Assembly (NCBI RefSeq): GCF_030506305.1
Contig: NZ_CP119421.1
Location: forward strand, 1,542,354-1,606,353
Direction of reading: 5' to 3'
Origin: Porifericola rhodea
GTDB taxonomy: Bacteria; Bacteroidota; Bacteroidia; Cytophagales; Cyclobacteriaceae
DNA length: 64,000 bases
The translations under genes and the position numbers were made by a program. Every line of letters starts with the position of its first letter. Positions within the stretch are counted from its first letter, which is position 1. The notes beneath the pieces are model-generated. The model was not told where the DNA came from. It was given only the letters and a program-made list of their open reading frames with translations, and did no database searches. This document shows positions 46,272 to 56,293 of the stretch, one piece after another.

Positions 46272-48851
46272 ATGGATGACTCTACCAACAGCAAGATTCA
46301 AAACTACAACAAGCAGGTTGGCCTCAAATTTCAGTTGTATAACAGCCTTTTTACTGCGCTCCCTTTTCATAGGGTAGAAAAAACAGGAGTACTACTGTCT
46401 ACCTTTCTGCTACACTGCGAAGAAGGGTATGAAAAACAACTAAGCCCGGTAGAGATTATTAATACATTTTTTCAGCATTATACATCTTACCAGGAAGAAA
46501 AAGGACAGATAGACCTGCTATTCCGTTTTGTACAGTATGCAGAGCGTCAGGTAGTACTATTTGATGCAGTTGAAGATGCTGCTTTCAGCAAAATATATGA
46601 TATGAATGGTATTGGTACCTTAAAACACTTACAGTCTGAGGTGCTCCATGCCAAAAAGCGAAACGAACTGGCCGAAAAACTCAAAGACTTCTCTGTAAGG
46701 CTGGTACTTACTGCACACCCAACTCAGTTTTACCCTAGTGAGGTTCTGGGTATTATTAATGATCTATCTACGGCTATTGTTCAGGATAATACGGCAGAGG
46801 TAAATAGCTTTTTGCAACAGCTTGGCAAAACTCCATTCTTTAAAAAGGAAAAGCCTACTCCTTATGATGAGGCGGTAAACCTCATCTGGTTTTTAAAGAA
46901 CCGCTTCTATCCTGCTGCCGGAGAAATTCTATCTAACTTTAAAAATCAGTTTCAGAAAGAGGTAAATGATGAAAACCCTCTCATCAGACTGGGATTCTGG
47001 CCTGGTGGCGACCGTGATGGTAACCCTTACGTAAGAGTAGATACTACACTAAAAGTAGCATCTGAACTACGCACAGCAATTTTAAACTCATACTATACTG
47101 ATGTTTGCCAACTTAAGCGACGTTTAACCTTTAAAGGGGTGGCAAATGTACTAGCTACGCTGGAAGATAAAATTCACTCTATTCTGTCAGAGTCGAGCCA
47201 GATCAAGCTTACCAAGGAGGAAATAATACAAACGCTTAAGCAGATTAGAACAACTTTAGTAGAGCAGCACAATGGTTTGTTTCAGGAGATGGTAGATAAT
47301 CTACTTCGTAAGGTTGAACTTTTTGGGCTTTTCTTTGCCTCACTGGACATCCGCCAGGATAGCTCTGTACATCAGGAACTTACGGCGGCCATAGCGGCTC
47401 AGTCTTCTGCACTGCCTGACAACTACTCCTCTTTAAACGAAAAAGAAAAGATAGATGCTTTATTACAAATTAATGAGACTTTAGATCCTGCTTCGCTTGA
47501 AAATGATCTTCATCAAGATACCTTACAGACTATTAAGGCTGTTAAAAAGATACAAGATCAAAATGGAGAGGAAGGCTGCCAGCGCTATATTATCAGCCAC
47601 TCTACCAGTGCACTGGATGTGATGGAAGTGTATGGCCTCTTTAAACTTAGCGGTTGGGAGGAGAAAGATATGAGCATTGATATCGTTCCTCTTTTTGAGT
47701 CTATAGAAGACTTACGCAATGCCGGTGAAGTAATGCGCTCCCTCTACGAGAACCCTACTTACCGCAAGCATTTAGCACAACGCAATAATACCCAGACCAT
47801 AATGGTAGGATTCTCTGATGGCACCAAAGATGGGGGCTATCTGATGGCTAACTTCAGTATCTATAAAGCTAAAGAAGCTCTTACTCAGGTATCTAAAGAG
47901 TATGATATACAAGTGGTCTTTTTTGATGGAAGAGGGGGCCCTCCTGCACGTGGTGGCGGGCGTACGCACCAGTTTTACGCTTCTTTAGGTAATAACATTG
48001 CCAATAAAGAAATTCAGCTGACTATACAGGGGCAAACCATTAGCTCTAACTTTGGCACCATAGATAGTGCACAGTTTAATATGGAGCAGCTCATGCATGC
48101 CGGAATTAGTAACGCACTCTTCCATTCTGATAAATCTACTCAGTCCAAAGAAGATGATGAGTTACTATTAAGCCTCTCAGAAAAAAGCTACGAAGCTTAC
48201 AAGGCACTCAAAACTCACCCTGGCTTCTTAGAATATTTGAACGAAGTGAGTCCCCTCCGCTACTACGGACAGGCTAATATTGGCAGCCGCCCCTCTAAAA
48301 GGAAACCTGGCAAGCTTAATCTGGATGACCTGAGAGCTGTGCCTTATGTGGGTTCATGGAGTCAGCTGAAGCAGAACCTACCTGGCTACTATGGTGTAGG
48401 TACTGCCCTAGAGAAAATAGAAGCAGAGGGCAAGTGGGAAGAGGTACAGCAGCTGTACCAGCAATCTTTGTTCTTTAAGACCCTAATGGACAATTGTGAA
48501 ATGGCCATGTGCAAGTCTTTCTTCCCGCTAACCGCTTTTCTGGCTAACCACCCTAAATACGGAGAGCTTTGGAACGTTATTTATGATGAGTTCCAGCGTA
48601 CTAAGACTTATCTGCTCAGACTGGCAGGAAACAATCACCTTATGGAAGATAAGCCTATAAACAGACTTTCTATTCAGATGCGTCAACGTATAGAGCTCCC
48701 TCTACTTACTATTCAGCAATACGCGCTTAACAAAATCAGAGAAGCTGAGGAGCAGGGTCAAAGCACTGATGATGAGTTAATGAAAGTGTACGAGAAGATG
48801 GTAGTACGCTGTTCTTTTGGAATTATTAATGCCGGAAGAAATTCTGCATAA
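46272..48851 (+). CDS. ppc: Phosphoenolpyruvate carboxylase
   Basis: Fixes bicarbonate onto PEP to make oxaloacetate for the TCA cycle. The 859-aa protein carries the catalytic motifs: LTAHPTQ with His149, GFWPGGDRDGNPYV at 241-254, GFSDGTKDGGYLMAN with the active Lys519, and GRGGPPARGGGRTHQFYA at 553-570. The last motif is FDGRGG where the E. coli enzyme has FHGRGG, and the C-terminus ends FGIINAGRNSA rather than QNTG; both fit the Bacteroidota form. An Asp/Lys effector site cannot be judged by eye. A strong terminator at 48875-48908 follows. Confidence 0.95.
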   Translation: MDDSTNSKIQNYNKQVGLKFQLYNSLFTALPFHRVEKTGVLLSTFLLHCEEGYEKQLSPVEIINTFFQHYTSYQEEKGQIDLLFRFVQYAERQVVLFDAVEDAAFSKIYDMNGIGTLKHLQSEVLHAKKRNELAEKLKDFSVRLVLTAHPTQFYPSEVLGIINDLSTAIVQDNTAEVNSFLQQLGKTPFFKKEKPTPYDEAVNLIWFLKNRFYPAAGEILSNFKNQFQKEVNDENPLIRLGFWPGGDRDGNPYVRVDTTLKVASELRTAILNSYYTDVCQLKRRLTFKGVANVLATLEDKIHSILSESSQIKLTKEEIIQTLKQIRTTLVEQHNGLFQEMVDNLLRKVELFGLFFASLDIRQDSSVHQELTAAIAAQSSALPDNYSSLNEKEKIDALLQINETLDPASLENDLHQDTLQTIKAVKKIQDQNGEEGCQRYIISHSTSALDVMEVYGLFKLSGWEEKDMSIDIVPLFESIEDLRNAGEVMRSLYENPTYRKHLAQRNNTQTIMVGFSDGTKDGGYLMANFSIYKAKEALTQVSKEYDIQVVFFDGRGGPPARGGGRTHQFYASLGNNIANKEIQLTIQGQTISSNFGTIDSAQFNMEQLMHAGISNALFHSDKSTQSKEDDELLLSLSEKSYEAYKALKTHPGFLEYLNEVSPLRYYGQANIGSRPSKRKPGKLNLDDLRAVPYVGSWSQLKQNLPGYYGVGTALEKIEAEGKWEEVQQLYQQSLFFKTLMDNCEMAMCKSFFPLTAFLANHPKYGELWNVIYDEFQRTKTYLLRLAGNNHLMEDKPINRLSIQMRQRIELPLLTIQQYALNKIREAEEQGQSTDDELMKVYEKMVVRCSFGIINAGRNSA

Positions 48852-48874
48852 GCAGAATACAATTATACAAATGG

Positions 48875-48908
48875 GCAGGCACTTTAATCAAAGTGTCTGC
48901 TTTTTTTT
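48875..48908 (+). terminator. Intrinsic terminator of ppc
   Basis: GCAGGCACTTT (48875-48885), loop AATC, AAAGTGTCTGC (48890-48900), then eight T. Eleven base pairs with one wobble. Confidence 0.88.
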
Positions 48909-48932
48909 GCGAATCTATTAAATAAGGGCTCG

Positions 48933-50093
48933 CTAAGCCTTCATCACATCTGCTGGTAACAGTAAATACAGCTTAGTTCCCTCCTCTGCACTGCTAGTAA
49001 AAGATACTTGTGCATTAAGCAGACCAGCCGCTTTTTTTACCATATAGGTGCCCAAACCAGTACCTCTCGCTTTAGAAGTGTTGTATTTTTGAAAGAAGCT
49101 TAACTGTACCTCTTCGGGGATAGCTCCCTCATTATGTACCGAAGCTTTTATCTTTTCACCCTCAGCAATTAGGTTGAGCCTAACCTCACTCCTTTCAGGG
49201 GCAGCTTCTACCGCGTTTTTCATCAGATTATAGAAAATTGTATTAATTAGAAAGGGATCTGTGTATAATTCAACTTTCGCTTTTTCCGCAAGTAAGCCTT
49301 CCATTTTAAGCGATATTTTTTTGGCCTTAGCCAGAATAGCCAGATCTGACCATATATCAGAAATAAGCAAGCTAAAATTTAGGATAGCGGGGCTTGGCAT
49401 ATACTTTCCGTTTTCTATTTGCACTATACCGTATAAACGATTGGTAAGGCTATAGGCTCTTTGAGCAGACTGCTGAAGCCGCTTGATAAACTCGTTCCGC
49501 TGTACTGTTGGAAAACTGGGATCCTCCAGAAATTCAGCTAAAGATAATATGTTACTTACCGGCCCTCTTAGATCATGTAAGAGTAATTCCATAGCACTTT
49601 CTTGGCTTAGCAGAAGGTGGTTCATTTTCTTAACTGTCTCCTTCAGCATTCGCTCTGTCTGCTTAGGGTTTTCTATACTTACTAAAAAAGTAATTTTTTT
49701 AGCATCTCCCTGTACCACTATATAGGCAGCATTAGCTAAAATATGAAAAAGGCTACCATCCTGCCGCTTTACTACCCATTCGTCTACTAGTTCGTGCTGC
49801 TTAAGCATAAACTGCTCGTGTAATTCTGTTACCTTTGCTCTATTCTCACTAGGTACGACTATACTAAAATGCTTGCCTAGTAGTTCATCTTTAGAATATT
49901 GATATAACTTGCAGTATGAATCATTAACCTGTTCAAAAAAACCTTTGCTATCGGTTACACATATGGCTAAAGGGATTTGCCTGATAAGAGGAAGGTATGC
50001 ATTACCGCTATCATTAAATTTTTCTTTAAAGTACTCCAGGTAATGCTTGCAGCTTTCTTTATAAGGGGCTTCTAAGTGGTTTGAGGGCTCCAT
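48933..50093 (-). CDS. PAS-domain sensor histidine kinase, cytoplasmic
   Basis: A 386-aa kinase from ATG 50093. A PAS domain lies at about 35-145 (LAICVTDSKGFFEQVNDSYC ... GKHFSIVVP), then a HisKA helix with phospho-acceptor His in LLLHDLRGPVSNIL and an ATPase domain (FYNLMKNAVEAAP, then RGTGLGTYMVKKAA). No membrane helix is present. An upstream TTG at 50129 would add 12 residues, but it overlaps a TATTTTTG promoter element (50134-50127), so ATG 50093 is preferred. No response regulator is adjacent. It is divergent from the XRE/S24 regulator gene; a shared regulatory link is possible but unproven. Confidence 0.88.
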   Translation of the reverse strand: MEPSNHLEAPYKESCKHYLEYFKEKFNDSGNAYLPLIRQIPLAICVTDSKGFFEQVNDSYCKLYQYSKDELLGKHFSIVVPSENRAKVTELHEQFMLKQHELVDEWVVKRQDGSLFHILANAAYIVVQGDAKKITFLVSIENPKQTERMLKETVKKMNHLLLSQESAMELLLHDLRGPVSNILSLAEFLEDPSFPTVQRNEFIKRLQQSAQRAYSLTNRLYGIVQIENGKYMPSPAILNFSLLISDIWSDLAILAKAKKISLKMEGLLAEKAKVELYTDPFLINTIFYNLMKNAVEAAPERSEVRLNLIAEGEKIKASVHNEGAIPEEVQLSFFQKYNTSKARGTGLGTYMVKKAAGLLNAQVSFTSSAEEGTKLYLLLPADVMKA

Positions 50094-50126
50094 CCGATTT
50101 ATTGGGCTATTTTTTGGGTATAAGTG

Positions 50127-50134
50127 CAAAAATA
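50127..50134 (-). promoter_or_regulatory. -7 promoter element of the PAS kinase gene
   Basis: On the minus strand TATTTTTG matches TAnnTTTG. It lies 34 bases before ATG 50093 and overlaps an alternative TTG start. No good -33 element is seen. Confidence 0.45.
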
Positions 50135-50223
50135 AGGTATTTACTTTAATTTTAAGTAAACTTATATATTATCACAAATGTATAAGGGCGATTAACACAT
50201 TCCCTTGCTTTAAATTCAATCTC

Positions 50224-51042
50224 ATGGAAGAGCGTATATTGAGCTTGAGAAAGTTACTGGATCTCTCTCAAAAAGAGTTTGCTAGTAAAATTTCTATTAC
50301 TCAGGCAGCACTGTCACAAATAGAAAGTGGCAAGACAACCCTTTCTATATCAACAGTTTATAATCTTCTCAAAGCGTTTGACATTCGCCCGGACTGGCTG
50401 TTATTTGGGCATGGTGAAATTTTTTCACATCAGAAAATAGAGATCGCCAGAGGCACACCGCCCAATGGTTCTCTCGGAAATGAAAGGCATCTTATTTCTT
50501 TTGTAGATAAAAGCGCGGAAGCCGGCTACCCTAAAAACTGTGCCGATGATACCTTTATTAATGCATTGGGAGTGTACCGCATTCCGGGATACGATGAAGG
50601 TAACTTCAGGATGTTTAATATCCATGGGGATAGTATGACTCCCTCTTTACACGAAGGTGAAATTGTGATTACACAGGCAGTGGACAAACTTGATAACCTG
50701 CATGATAACCGTTTGTGCGTAATCGTGACAAAAGATGGAATTGTTGCCAAACGTGTTTATCAGGATAAGCGCAGAATGCTTTTGCTTAAAAGTGATAACC
50801 CTAAGTACAAATCTTATAAGATTGCTTATAAAGATGTGATTGAGATATGGGAGATTAAGGGGAAAATATCTTCTGAGTTTTTGAGAGCAAACAACCAAAG
50901 TTACAATGAAACCGATAACTCTATTGCTAGCCGCCTGGAAGAACTGGAAAAAACAGTAGCCATACTAAAGGCTAGTATGCAGACAGATGACCATGCTTCT
51001 GCCGGAGGGCAAAATTCATATTATGAAAAAGAGACAAACTAA
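50224..51042 (+). CDS. XRE/LexA-like (S24) transcriptional regulator
   Basis: A 272-aa DNA-binding protein. An XRE helix-turn-helix covers about 5-60 (LSQKEFASKISITQAALSQI). A LexA/CI-type S24 peptidase domain follows: FNIHGDSMTPSLHEGEIVI with Ser137, and DGIVAKRVY with Lys176, the Ser-Lys dyad. Upstream, Ala100-Gly101 in EAGYPK sits about 36 residues before the Ser, as the cleavage bond does in LexA, so self-cleavage is plausible. A short coiled coil ends the protein. No recognisable phage genes are nearby; it is a chromosomal regulator, target unknown. Confidence 0.88.
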   Translation: MEERILSLRKLLDLSQKEFASKISITQAALSQIESGKTTLSISTVYNLLKAFDIRPDWLLFGHGEIFSHQKIEIARGTPPNGSLGNERHLISFVDKSAEAGYPKNCADDTFINALGVYRIPGYDEGNFRMFNIHGDSMTPSLHEGEIVITQAVDKLDNLHDNRLCVIVTKDGIVAKRVYQDKRRMLLLKSDNPKYKSYKIAYKDVIEIWEIKGKISSEFLRANNQSYNETDNSIASRLEELEKTVAILKASMQTDDHASAGGQNSYYEKETN

Positions 51043-51112
51043 ATCTTTGTAATAAGGCTGGCGCTACTACTAATTGAAGTTTAATCTGACTTTAATATTA
51101 TACACAACTGAC

Positions 51113-51152
51113 AAAAAAGCCATCTCAAATTTATGAGATGGCTTTGCTTTTT
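51113..51152. terminator. Bidirectional terminator between S24 regulator and rny
   Basis: AAAGCCATCTCA (51116-51127), loop AATTTA, TGAGATGGCTTT (51134-51145): a perfect 12-bp stem. T runs follow on the plus strand and A runs precede it (51113-51118), so it can end both converging transcripts. Confidence 0.88.
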
Positions 51153-51168
51153 ATTCTGTATTTAATAG

Positions 51169-52779
51169 CTACTTGGCATAGCTAATAGATCGCATTTCAC
51201 GAATAACCGTTACCTTCACCTGGCCAGGGTACTGCATATCTTTCTCAATTTTTCTGGATATCTCGTAAGATAATGAGCCTGCCTGATCATCAGTAACATG
51301 CTCCGCATCTACAATAACTCTTAGCTCGCGTCCGGCCTGTATTGCATAGCACTTGCTTACTCCATCAAAGTCCATTCCCAGTGACTCCAGATCTTTAAGG
51401 CGCTGTATGTAGGAGTCTACTACCTCACGGCGTGCGCCAGGTCTTGAACCAGAGACGGCATCGCAAGCCTGTATAATTGGAGAAATAATAGAAGTCATTT
51501 CTACTTCATCATGGTGAGCGCCTATAGCATTGCATACTTCAGGATGCTCGTTGTACTTTTCGGCCAGCTTCATGCCCAAAAGCGCATGAGGCAGCTCGGG
51601 CTCCTCTGGCCATACTTTACCAATATCATGTAGCAGACCTGCTCTCTTCGCTAGTTTAGGGGCCAGACCAAGCTCTGAAGCCATAGTAGCTGCCAGGTTT
51701 GCCACTTCGCGAGAGTGTTGCAGCAAATTTTGCCCGTAAGATGAACGGAAGCGCATACGACCTACCATACGAATCAGCTCAGGGTGTAAGCCATGAATAC
51801 CCAGATCAATGGCAGTACGCTCACCAATTTCTATAATTTCCTCCTCCATATTTTTGGTAGTTTTGGCTACTACCTCCTCAATACGGGCTGGGTGAATTCT
51901 ACCATCGGTTACTAAACGGTGCAATGAGAGACGAGCAATTTCTCTACGTACCGGATCAAAACCAGAGATGATGATGGCTTCAGGCGTATCATCTACAATT
52001 ATTTCTACGCCAGTAGCTGCTTCCAGTGCGCGGATGTTTCTTCCTTCTCGCCCAATGATCTTCCCTTTAATATCATCACTTTCAATATTGAAAACAGATA
52101 CACAGTTTTCTATAGCATGTTCTGTAGCAGTTCGCTGAATAGTCTCAATTACTACCTTTTTGGCCTCTTTAGTAGCCGATAGCTTAGCTTCTTCAATAAT
52201 GTTTTTGATGTGGGCGGAGGCTTGAGTGCGTGCTTCAGCTTCCAAGCTTTCCATTAGCTGATGCTTGGCTTCTTCTGCTGTAAGGCTGGCAGCCTTCTCT
52301 AAAATACTTACCTGTTGCTGTTTTATTTTCTCTAACTCACCCTGCTTTTTCCTTACCAGTTCTTGCTGTTGGTCAAGCATTTCTTCTTTAGACTTTAGCT
52401 CTGCCTCACGTGTTTTTACTTTTTCCAGTTGGTCGCGCAGGTGTTGCTCTCGTTGCTTTAGCTTATTCTCATTAGTGATGAGTATGTTTTTCTTACGATT
52501 GGCTTCCTCTTCAAAGTCCGACTTAAGCTTTAGGTATTTTTCTTTGGCCTCATAAATCTTTTCCTTTTTAATGTTCTCCGCATTGATCTTGGCCTCACGT
52601 ACAATAAAATCGCCTTCTTCTTTCAGCTTTTGCTCACGTTCTTTAAGAGCTTCTTCTCTACTTTGTAGCTGTTTTTCCTGATCCAGATTAGATTTATTGG
52701 CAAGTCCTTTGCCCACGAAGATACCTGCGCCCAGCGACCCTATGGCTACGGCAAGCAGGAGAAATATCATTTCACTCAT
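51169..52779 (-). CDS. rny: Ribonuclease Y
   Basis: A membrane-anchored endoribonuclease that starts mRNA decay. The 536-aa protein has an N-terminal membrane helix (about 3-22), a long coiled coil (about 30-210), a KH RNA-binding domain with [20 protein letters not shown] and an HD phosphohydrolase domain with LLHDIGKVW and GAHHDEVE as metal ligands. Length and domain order are standard for the family. It is the last gene of the pheT, coiled-coil protein, zapA, rny series, 120 bases after zapA, and ends at a bidirectional terminator. Confidence 0.97.
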   Translation of the reverse strand: MSEMIFLLLAVAIGSLGAGIFVGKGLANKSNLDQEKQLQSREEALKEREQKLKEEGDFIVREAKINAENIKKEKIYEAKEKYLKLKSDFEEEANRKKNILITNENKLKQREQHLRDQLEKVKTREAELKSKEEMLDQQQELVRKKQGELEKIKQQQVSILEKAASLTAEEAKHQLMESLEAEARTQASAHIKNIIEEAKLSATKEAKKVVIETIQRTATEHAIENCVSVFNIESDDIKGKIIGREGRNIRALEAATGVEIIVDDTPEAIIISGFDPVRREIARLSLHRLVTDGRIHPARIEEVVAKTTKNMEEEIIEIGERTAIDLGIHGLHPELIRMVGRMRFRSSYGQNLLQHSREVANLAATMASELGLAPKLAKRAGLLHDIGKVWPEEPELPHALLGMKLAEKYNEHPEVCNAIGAHHDEVEMTSIISPIIQACDAVSGSRPGARREVVDSYIQRLKDLESLGMDFDGVSKCYAIQAGRELRVIVDAEHVTDDQAGSLSYEISRKIEKDMQYPGQVKVTVIREMRSISYAK

Positions 52780-52899
52780 TTTTTCGAGTTTTGTTAAAAA
52801 GTACCACTATCGCAATAGCAGCTTAACTACTGATGAGCGAAATTATTAACAAGTTCAGTTGAGTAGATAATTAGACCTGATGATTACAAGCTTTTAATG

Positions 52900-53202
52900 T
52901 TACACACTACGCTCGGGAGTAAGAGCGCGACTAATAAGCTTATTAAGGTTGCCCAACCTGTCGGAAACTGTACCTTCCATATCAGAAAGGTTTTTACTGT
53001 AGGTAATTTTTTCCATGAAAGCATCAAAGGCAACCATCGCCAGCAAATCCTGTTTATCATTGGTACCGAAGCGGTCTTTGTATTCTCGTAAAAGATCATT
53101 GACCATGCGTCCGGCCTTTCTAATTTGCTCCTCTTCATCCGCCTCAATCTTCATGGGGTATTCTCTATCACCAATCCTTATCTTTATCGAAAGTTCACCC
53201 AT
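52900..53202 (-). CDS. zapA: Cell division protein ZapA
   Basis: A 100-aa protein that bundles FtsZ filaments at the division site. The N-terminal globular part (LSIKIRIGDREYPMKIEADEE) is followed by the long C-terminal helix that forms the tetramer. It matches ZapA in length and pattern. It lies 15 bases after a small coiled-coil gene and upstream of rny, on the same strand as pheT, suggesting one operon for division and RNA metabolism. Confidence 0.9.
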   Translation of the reverse strand: MGELSIKIRIGDREYPMKIEADEEEQIRKAGRMVNDLLREYKDRFGTNDKQDLLAMVAFDAFMEKITYSKNLSDMEGTVSDRLGNLNKLISRALTPERSV

Positions 53203-53217
53203 TAGATATTCCGCAAT

Positions 53218-53514
53218 TTATTGACTTAGTTGAGCAATACATTTATCAATTTTCCTGATGTACTCGTTAATCGTACGCTTTATTTCAGTAGTATCGTCAT
53301 GATCGACTACTGCGTTGTTTACAATTTTACTTAAATTTAATGTCTTTTGAAAATGTTCAATTTGCTCGTTTTTGTCTTCAATGACTGATCTGAGCATCCT
53401 GTTTTCTTCTTTCAGTTGCTTAAGCTCATCCTTTAAGGCATGGTGCTGACTTACCAGCAACTCGGCCTTGCGTTCCAGGGCGGATATCTCAGCGATCAGT
53501 TTTTTCTGACTCAT
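53218..53514 (-). CDS. Small coiled-coil protein upstream of zapA
   Basis: A 98-aa, highly charged protein: heptad-rich helix over about 5-60 (LKDELKQLKEENRMLRSVIE) then a short second helix. It has no membrane segment or enzyme motif. Its place directly before zapA and its ZapB-like coiled coil suggest a division-related partner of ZapA, but this is inference from context; the family was not identified. Confidence 0.7.
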   Translation of the reverse strand: MSQKKLIAEISALERKAELLVSQHHALKDELKQLKEENRMLRSVIEDKNEQIEHFQKTLNLSKIVNNAVVDHDDTTEIKRTINEYIRKIDKCIAQLSQ

Positions 53515-53623
53515 AAATAGCTTATGCTACTTTTTGGTTCTAGTTAGTTTTGATAAAGTAATATATAAAAGCCTCAGGATATTTATTGACTACTTATATG
53601 ATTACTCAAGCTTGGTTTACCCA

Positions 53624-56050
53624 CTATTTTCTAATGACAGCCCCCAGCTCTTTCTCAAACACTTTAATTAACTTATTCATTGTTTTATCAATCACCTTAT
53701 CAGTGAGTGTTTTTTCTGCATCTTGCAGTACAAAGCTCAAAGCATAGGCTTTTTTGCCAGCATCTATCTTATCTCCTTCGTAGATATCAAATACATTAAT
53801 ATCTTTTACCAAAGCATTGCTATACTTTTTAGCTACAGACTCAACTTGGCTAAAGCCCACTTGTTTGTCTAGTACTAAAGACAAATCTCTTCTCACTTCA
53901 GGAAATTTCGAGATTTCCTGGTAAATCAACCTCTCTTTCGCACTTACTTTACTCACTTTTTCCAACAAGGCGGGCCAGTCAATACTCGCAAAAAATACAG
54001 GCTGCTTTACTCCGGCCAAAGCCGTAAGCTTGGGATTTAACAAGCCGGCTTGTCCGATAGACTTACCATCTACCGACTGAAAATCCAGTCCGTAGGTGAA
54101 TTTATCATCCTCAAGCTCCTTCTGCACAGGATCGACTATATCAAACCTATTAAATATTTTTCTAATTGTCGAAGACAAATGGTGAAAAGATACCTCCGTA
54201 CTAGCACCCTGCCAACTTTCTGGCTGCTGCATACCTGTCAGAAATATAGCTAACTCGCTTTTTTCCAGATACTTAGCATTAACTTTATGGTAAGTTTTGC
54301 CAAATTCAAAAAGCTTTAGGTTTTTCTGGCGATGGCTAATGTTATAAGCAATTACTTCCAGACCACTGAATATCAGGCTCTGGCGCATTACCCCCAGGTC
54401 TTCGCTCAGCTTATTAAGTATTTCTACAGACTCTTCTCCTTTTCCAATAGATTCGGCATAAGCTGGTTTAGTAAGTGAGTTTGTCACAATTTCGCGATAA
54501 GCGCTACCTAGCAACATTTCACTTAACTTATTTTTAACTTTATCAGCATCCATCTCAGGAAAGCTGGAGAGAAAATCTGCACTTAGGTAAGCTGATGTTT
54601 CTACCTTATCGTAGCCATAAATACGTAGAATCTCTTCAATGATATCTGCTTCTCTCTGCACATCTACGCGATATGGTGGCACCAAAGCGGTAAACCCGCT
54701 ATCTTTTTCATCCTTCACTTTTATGTCCAGATGCTGCAGAATAGATTTAACCTGATCTTTAGCAATCTCTTTACCTATTAGCCGATTTATATTCCGGTAA
54801 GAGACTTTTACTACAAAATCCTGAACGGGCTCAGCATAGATGTCCACTATTTCAGAAGATATGCTACCTCCGGCCAGTTCTTTTATTAGCAGTGCAGCCC
54901 TTTTCAGCGCATATACGGTAATGTTAGGGTCTGTCCCTCTCTCATATCTGAATGAGGCATCCGTTTTTAACATATGGTGCTGAGCCGTACGACGAATATA
55001 TTGAGGAGAAAAATAAGCGCTCTCCAGAAAAATATTTTTGGTACTTTCTTTTACACCAGACTTTATTCCTCCAAACACCCCTGCTATACACATTCCTTCT
55101 TCTTCATTACAGATCATAAGATCATCCGCCCGTAGCTTGCGTTCTTTTTCGTCTAAAGTGGTAAATGTGCTGCCTTCACTGAGCGTTTTCACTATTACCT
55201 TATTACCTCGTATGGTATCTGCATCAAATGCATGTAGAGGTTGACCTAACTCGTGTAGCACATAGTTAGTTGCGTCTACTACATTGTTGATTGGCGTAAG
55301 TCCGATAGACTTTAACCGTTGTTGTAGCCACTCGGGCGACTCTTTGATGGTAAGCCCGCTAATACTTAGCCCAGAGTACCGGGGGCAGGCTTCAGTATTT
55401 TGAACTTCTACACTTATGGGCAGAGACTGGTTATCTACCTGAAAACTATCTACAGAAGGCCATTTGAGTTCTTGTTGAAGCAAGGCTTTAAGGTCGCGTG
55501 CCACTCCTATATGGGAGGCAGCATCGGCGCGGTTGGGTGTAAGCCCTATTTCTAGTACACGATCTTCGTAAATATTAAAGTATTCTGCAGCTGCTGTACC
55601 ATTGGGTAAGTGTGTGTCTAATACCATAATACCATCATGAGAAGCACCCACTCCTATTTCATCTTCGGCACAAATCATTCCTTCAGAAACTTCGCCCCTT
55701 ATCTTCGCTTTTTTAATCACAAAAGGCTCACCTCCAGCTGGGTATAAGGTAGCACCAACAGTAGCAACAATTACTTTCTGTCCAACATCTACATTAGGTG
55801 CTCCACAGACAATAGGTTTTACTTCGCCGTTTCCTATATCTACGGTAGTCACTTTTAATCGGTCGGCATTGGCGTGTCGCTCTGCAGTAAGTACCTCACC
55901 AATAACTAGCCCTTTAAGTCCGCCAGCAACCTGCTCATAATCTGCTATGCCTTCAACCTCCAGCCCAGACATGGTCAGCAAATGCCCTATCTCCTCAGTG
56001 GGTTTGTCAAATTTTATATAATCTTTCAGCCAATTGACAGATATTTTCAT
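53624..56050 (-). CDS. pheT: Phenylalanine--tRNA ligase subunit beta
   Basis: The 808-aa beta subunit of PheRS, which with PheS charges tRNA-Phe. Order: EMAP/OB tRNA-binding domain (about 40-150, GLVIGEVLTAERHANADRLK), B3/B4 editing domain, B5 domain, catalytic-like core and the C-terminal ferredoxin-fold anticodon-binding domain (ISKFPEVRRDLSLVLDK). PheS is not in the window, as the genes are often split in Bacteroidota. Downstream lie the coiled-coil gene and zapA, about 110 bases away. A TAnnTTTG element at 56144-56137 may be its promoter. Confidence 0.96.
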   Translation of the reverse strand: MKISVNWLKDYIKFDKPTEEIGHLLTMSGLEVEGIADYEQVAGGLKGLVIGEVLTAERHANADRLKVTTVDIGNGEVKPIVCGAPNVDVGQKVIVATVGATLYPAGGEPFVIKKAKIRGEVSEGMICAEDEIGVGASHDGIMVLDTHLPNGTAAAEYFNIYEDRVLEIGLTPNRADAASHIGVARDLKALLQQELKWPSVDSFQVDNQSLPISVEVQNTEACPRYSGLSISGLTIKESPEWLQQRLKSIGLTPINNVVDATNYVLHELGQPLHAFDADTIRGNKVIVKTLSEGSTFTTLDEKERKLRADDLMICNEEEGMCIAGVFGGIKSGVKESTKNIFLESAYFSPQYIRRTAQHHMLKTDASFRYERGTDPNITVYALKRAALLIKELAGGSISSEIVDIYAEPVQDFVVKVSYRNINRLIGKEIAKDQVKSILQHLDIKVKDEKDSGFTALVPPYRVDVQREADIIEEILRIYGYDKVETSAYLSADFLSSFPEMDADKVKNKLSEMLLGSAYREIVTNSLTKPAYAESIGKGEESVEILNKLSEDLGVMRQSLIFSGLEVIAYNISHRQKNLKLFEFGKTYHKVNAKYLEKSELAIFLTGMQQPESWQGASTEVSFHHLSSTIRKIFNRFDIVDPVQKELEDDKFTYGLDFQSVDGKSIGQAGLLNPKLTALAGVKQPVFFASIDWPALLEKVSKVSAKERLIYQEISKFPEVRRDLSLVLDKQVGFSQVESVAKKYSNALVKDINVFDIYEGDKIDAGKKAYALSFVLQDAEKTLTDKVIDKTMNKLIKVFEKELGAVIRK

Positions 56051-56136
56051 ATCTCAAAATATTCTTGATCGTGCGGTATAAAAAATAAAAAAAGCCGGCC
56101 TGATATGGTGCACAGCTATCTCTAAAATAAGAGTGG

Positions 56137-56144
56137 CAAAATTA
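56137..56144 (-). promoter_or_regulatory. Possible -7 element for pheT
   Basis: Minus strand TAATTTTG matches TAnnTTTG, about 87 bases before the pheT ATG. No -33 TTG is evident, so chance cannot be excluded. Confidence 0.3.
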
Positions 56145-56228
56145 ATGAATTAGATGGGTATGTCACGTAAGGTAGCTATATTTTTTGAGAAAGGCCACAG
56201 CCGCATAAAATATGGGAAGTATTATAAA

Positions 56229-56263
56229 ATAAAAAAGGTGTAAGCGACACTCGCCTACACCTT
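56229..56263 (-). terminator. Terminator of the secreted two-repeat protein gene
   Basis: A 13-bp stem with one mismatch (56235-56247 with 56251-56263, loop CAC), and on the minus strand a run of T follows (complement of the A run 56231-56236). It lies 31 bases after the stop at 56294. Confidence 0.8.
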
Positions 56264-56293
56264 CTAGTGCTTAAGTTTATGTTCAGCTAACAA

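Noticed and set aside
50094-50129. TTG 50129 as the PAS kinase start
   Set aside because: It overlaps a TATTTTTG promoter element; ATG 50093 is clear of it.
50224-51042. Prophage signal from the XRE/S24 regulator
   Set aside because: No integrase, capsid, tail or lysis genes nearby; chromosomal relatives of this type are common.
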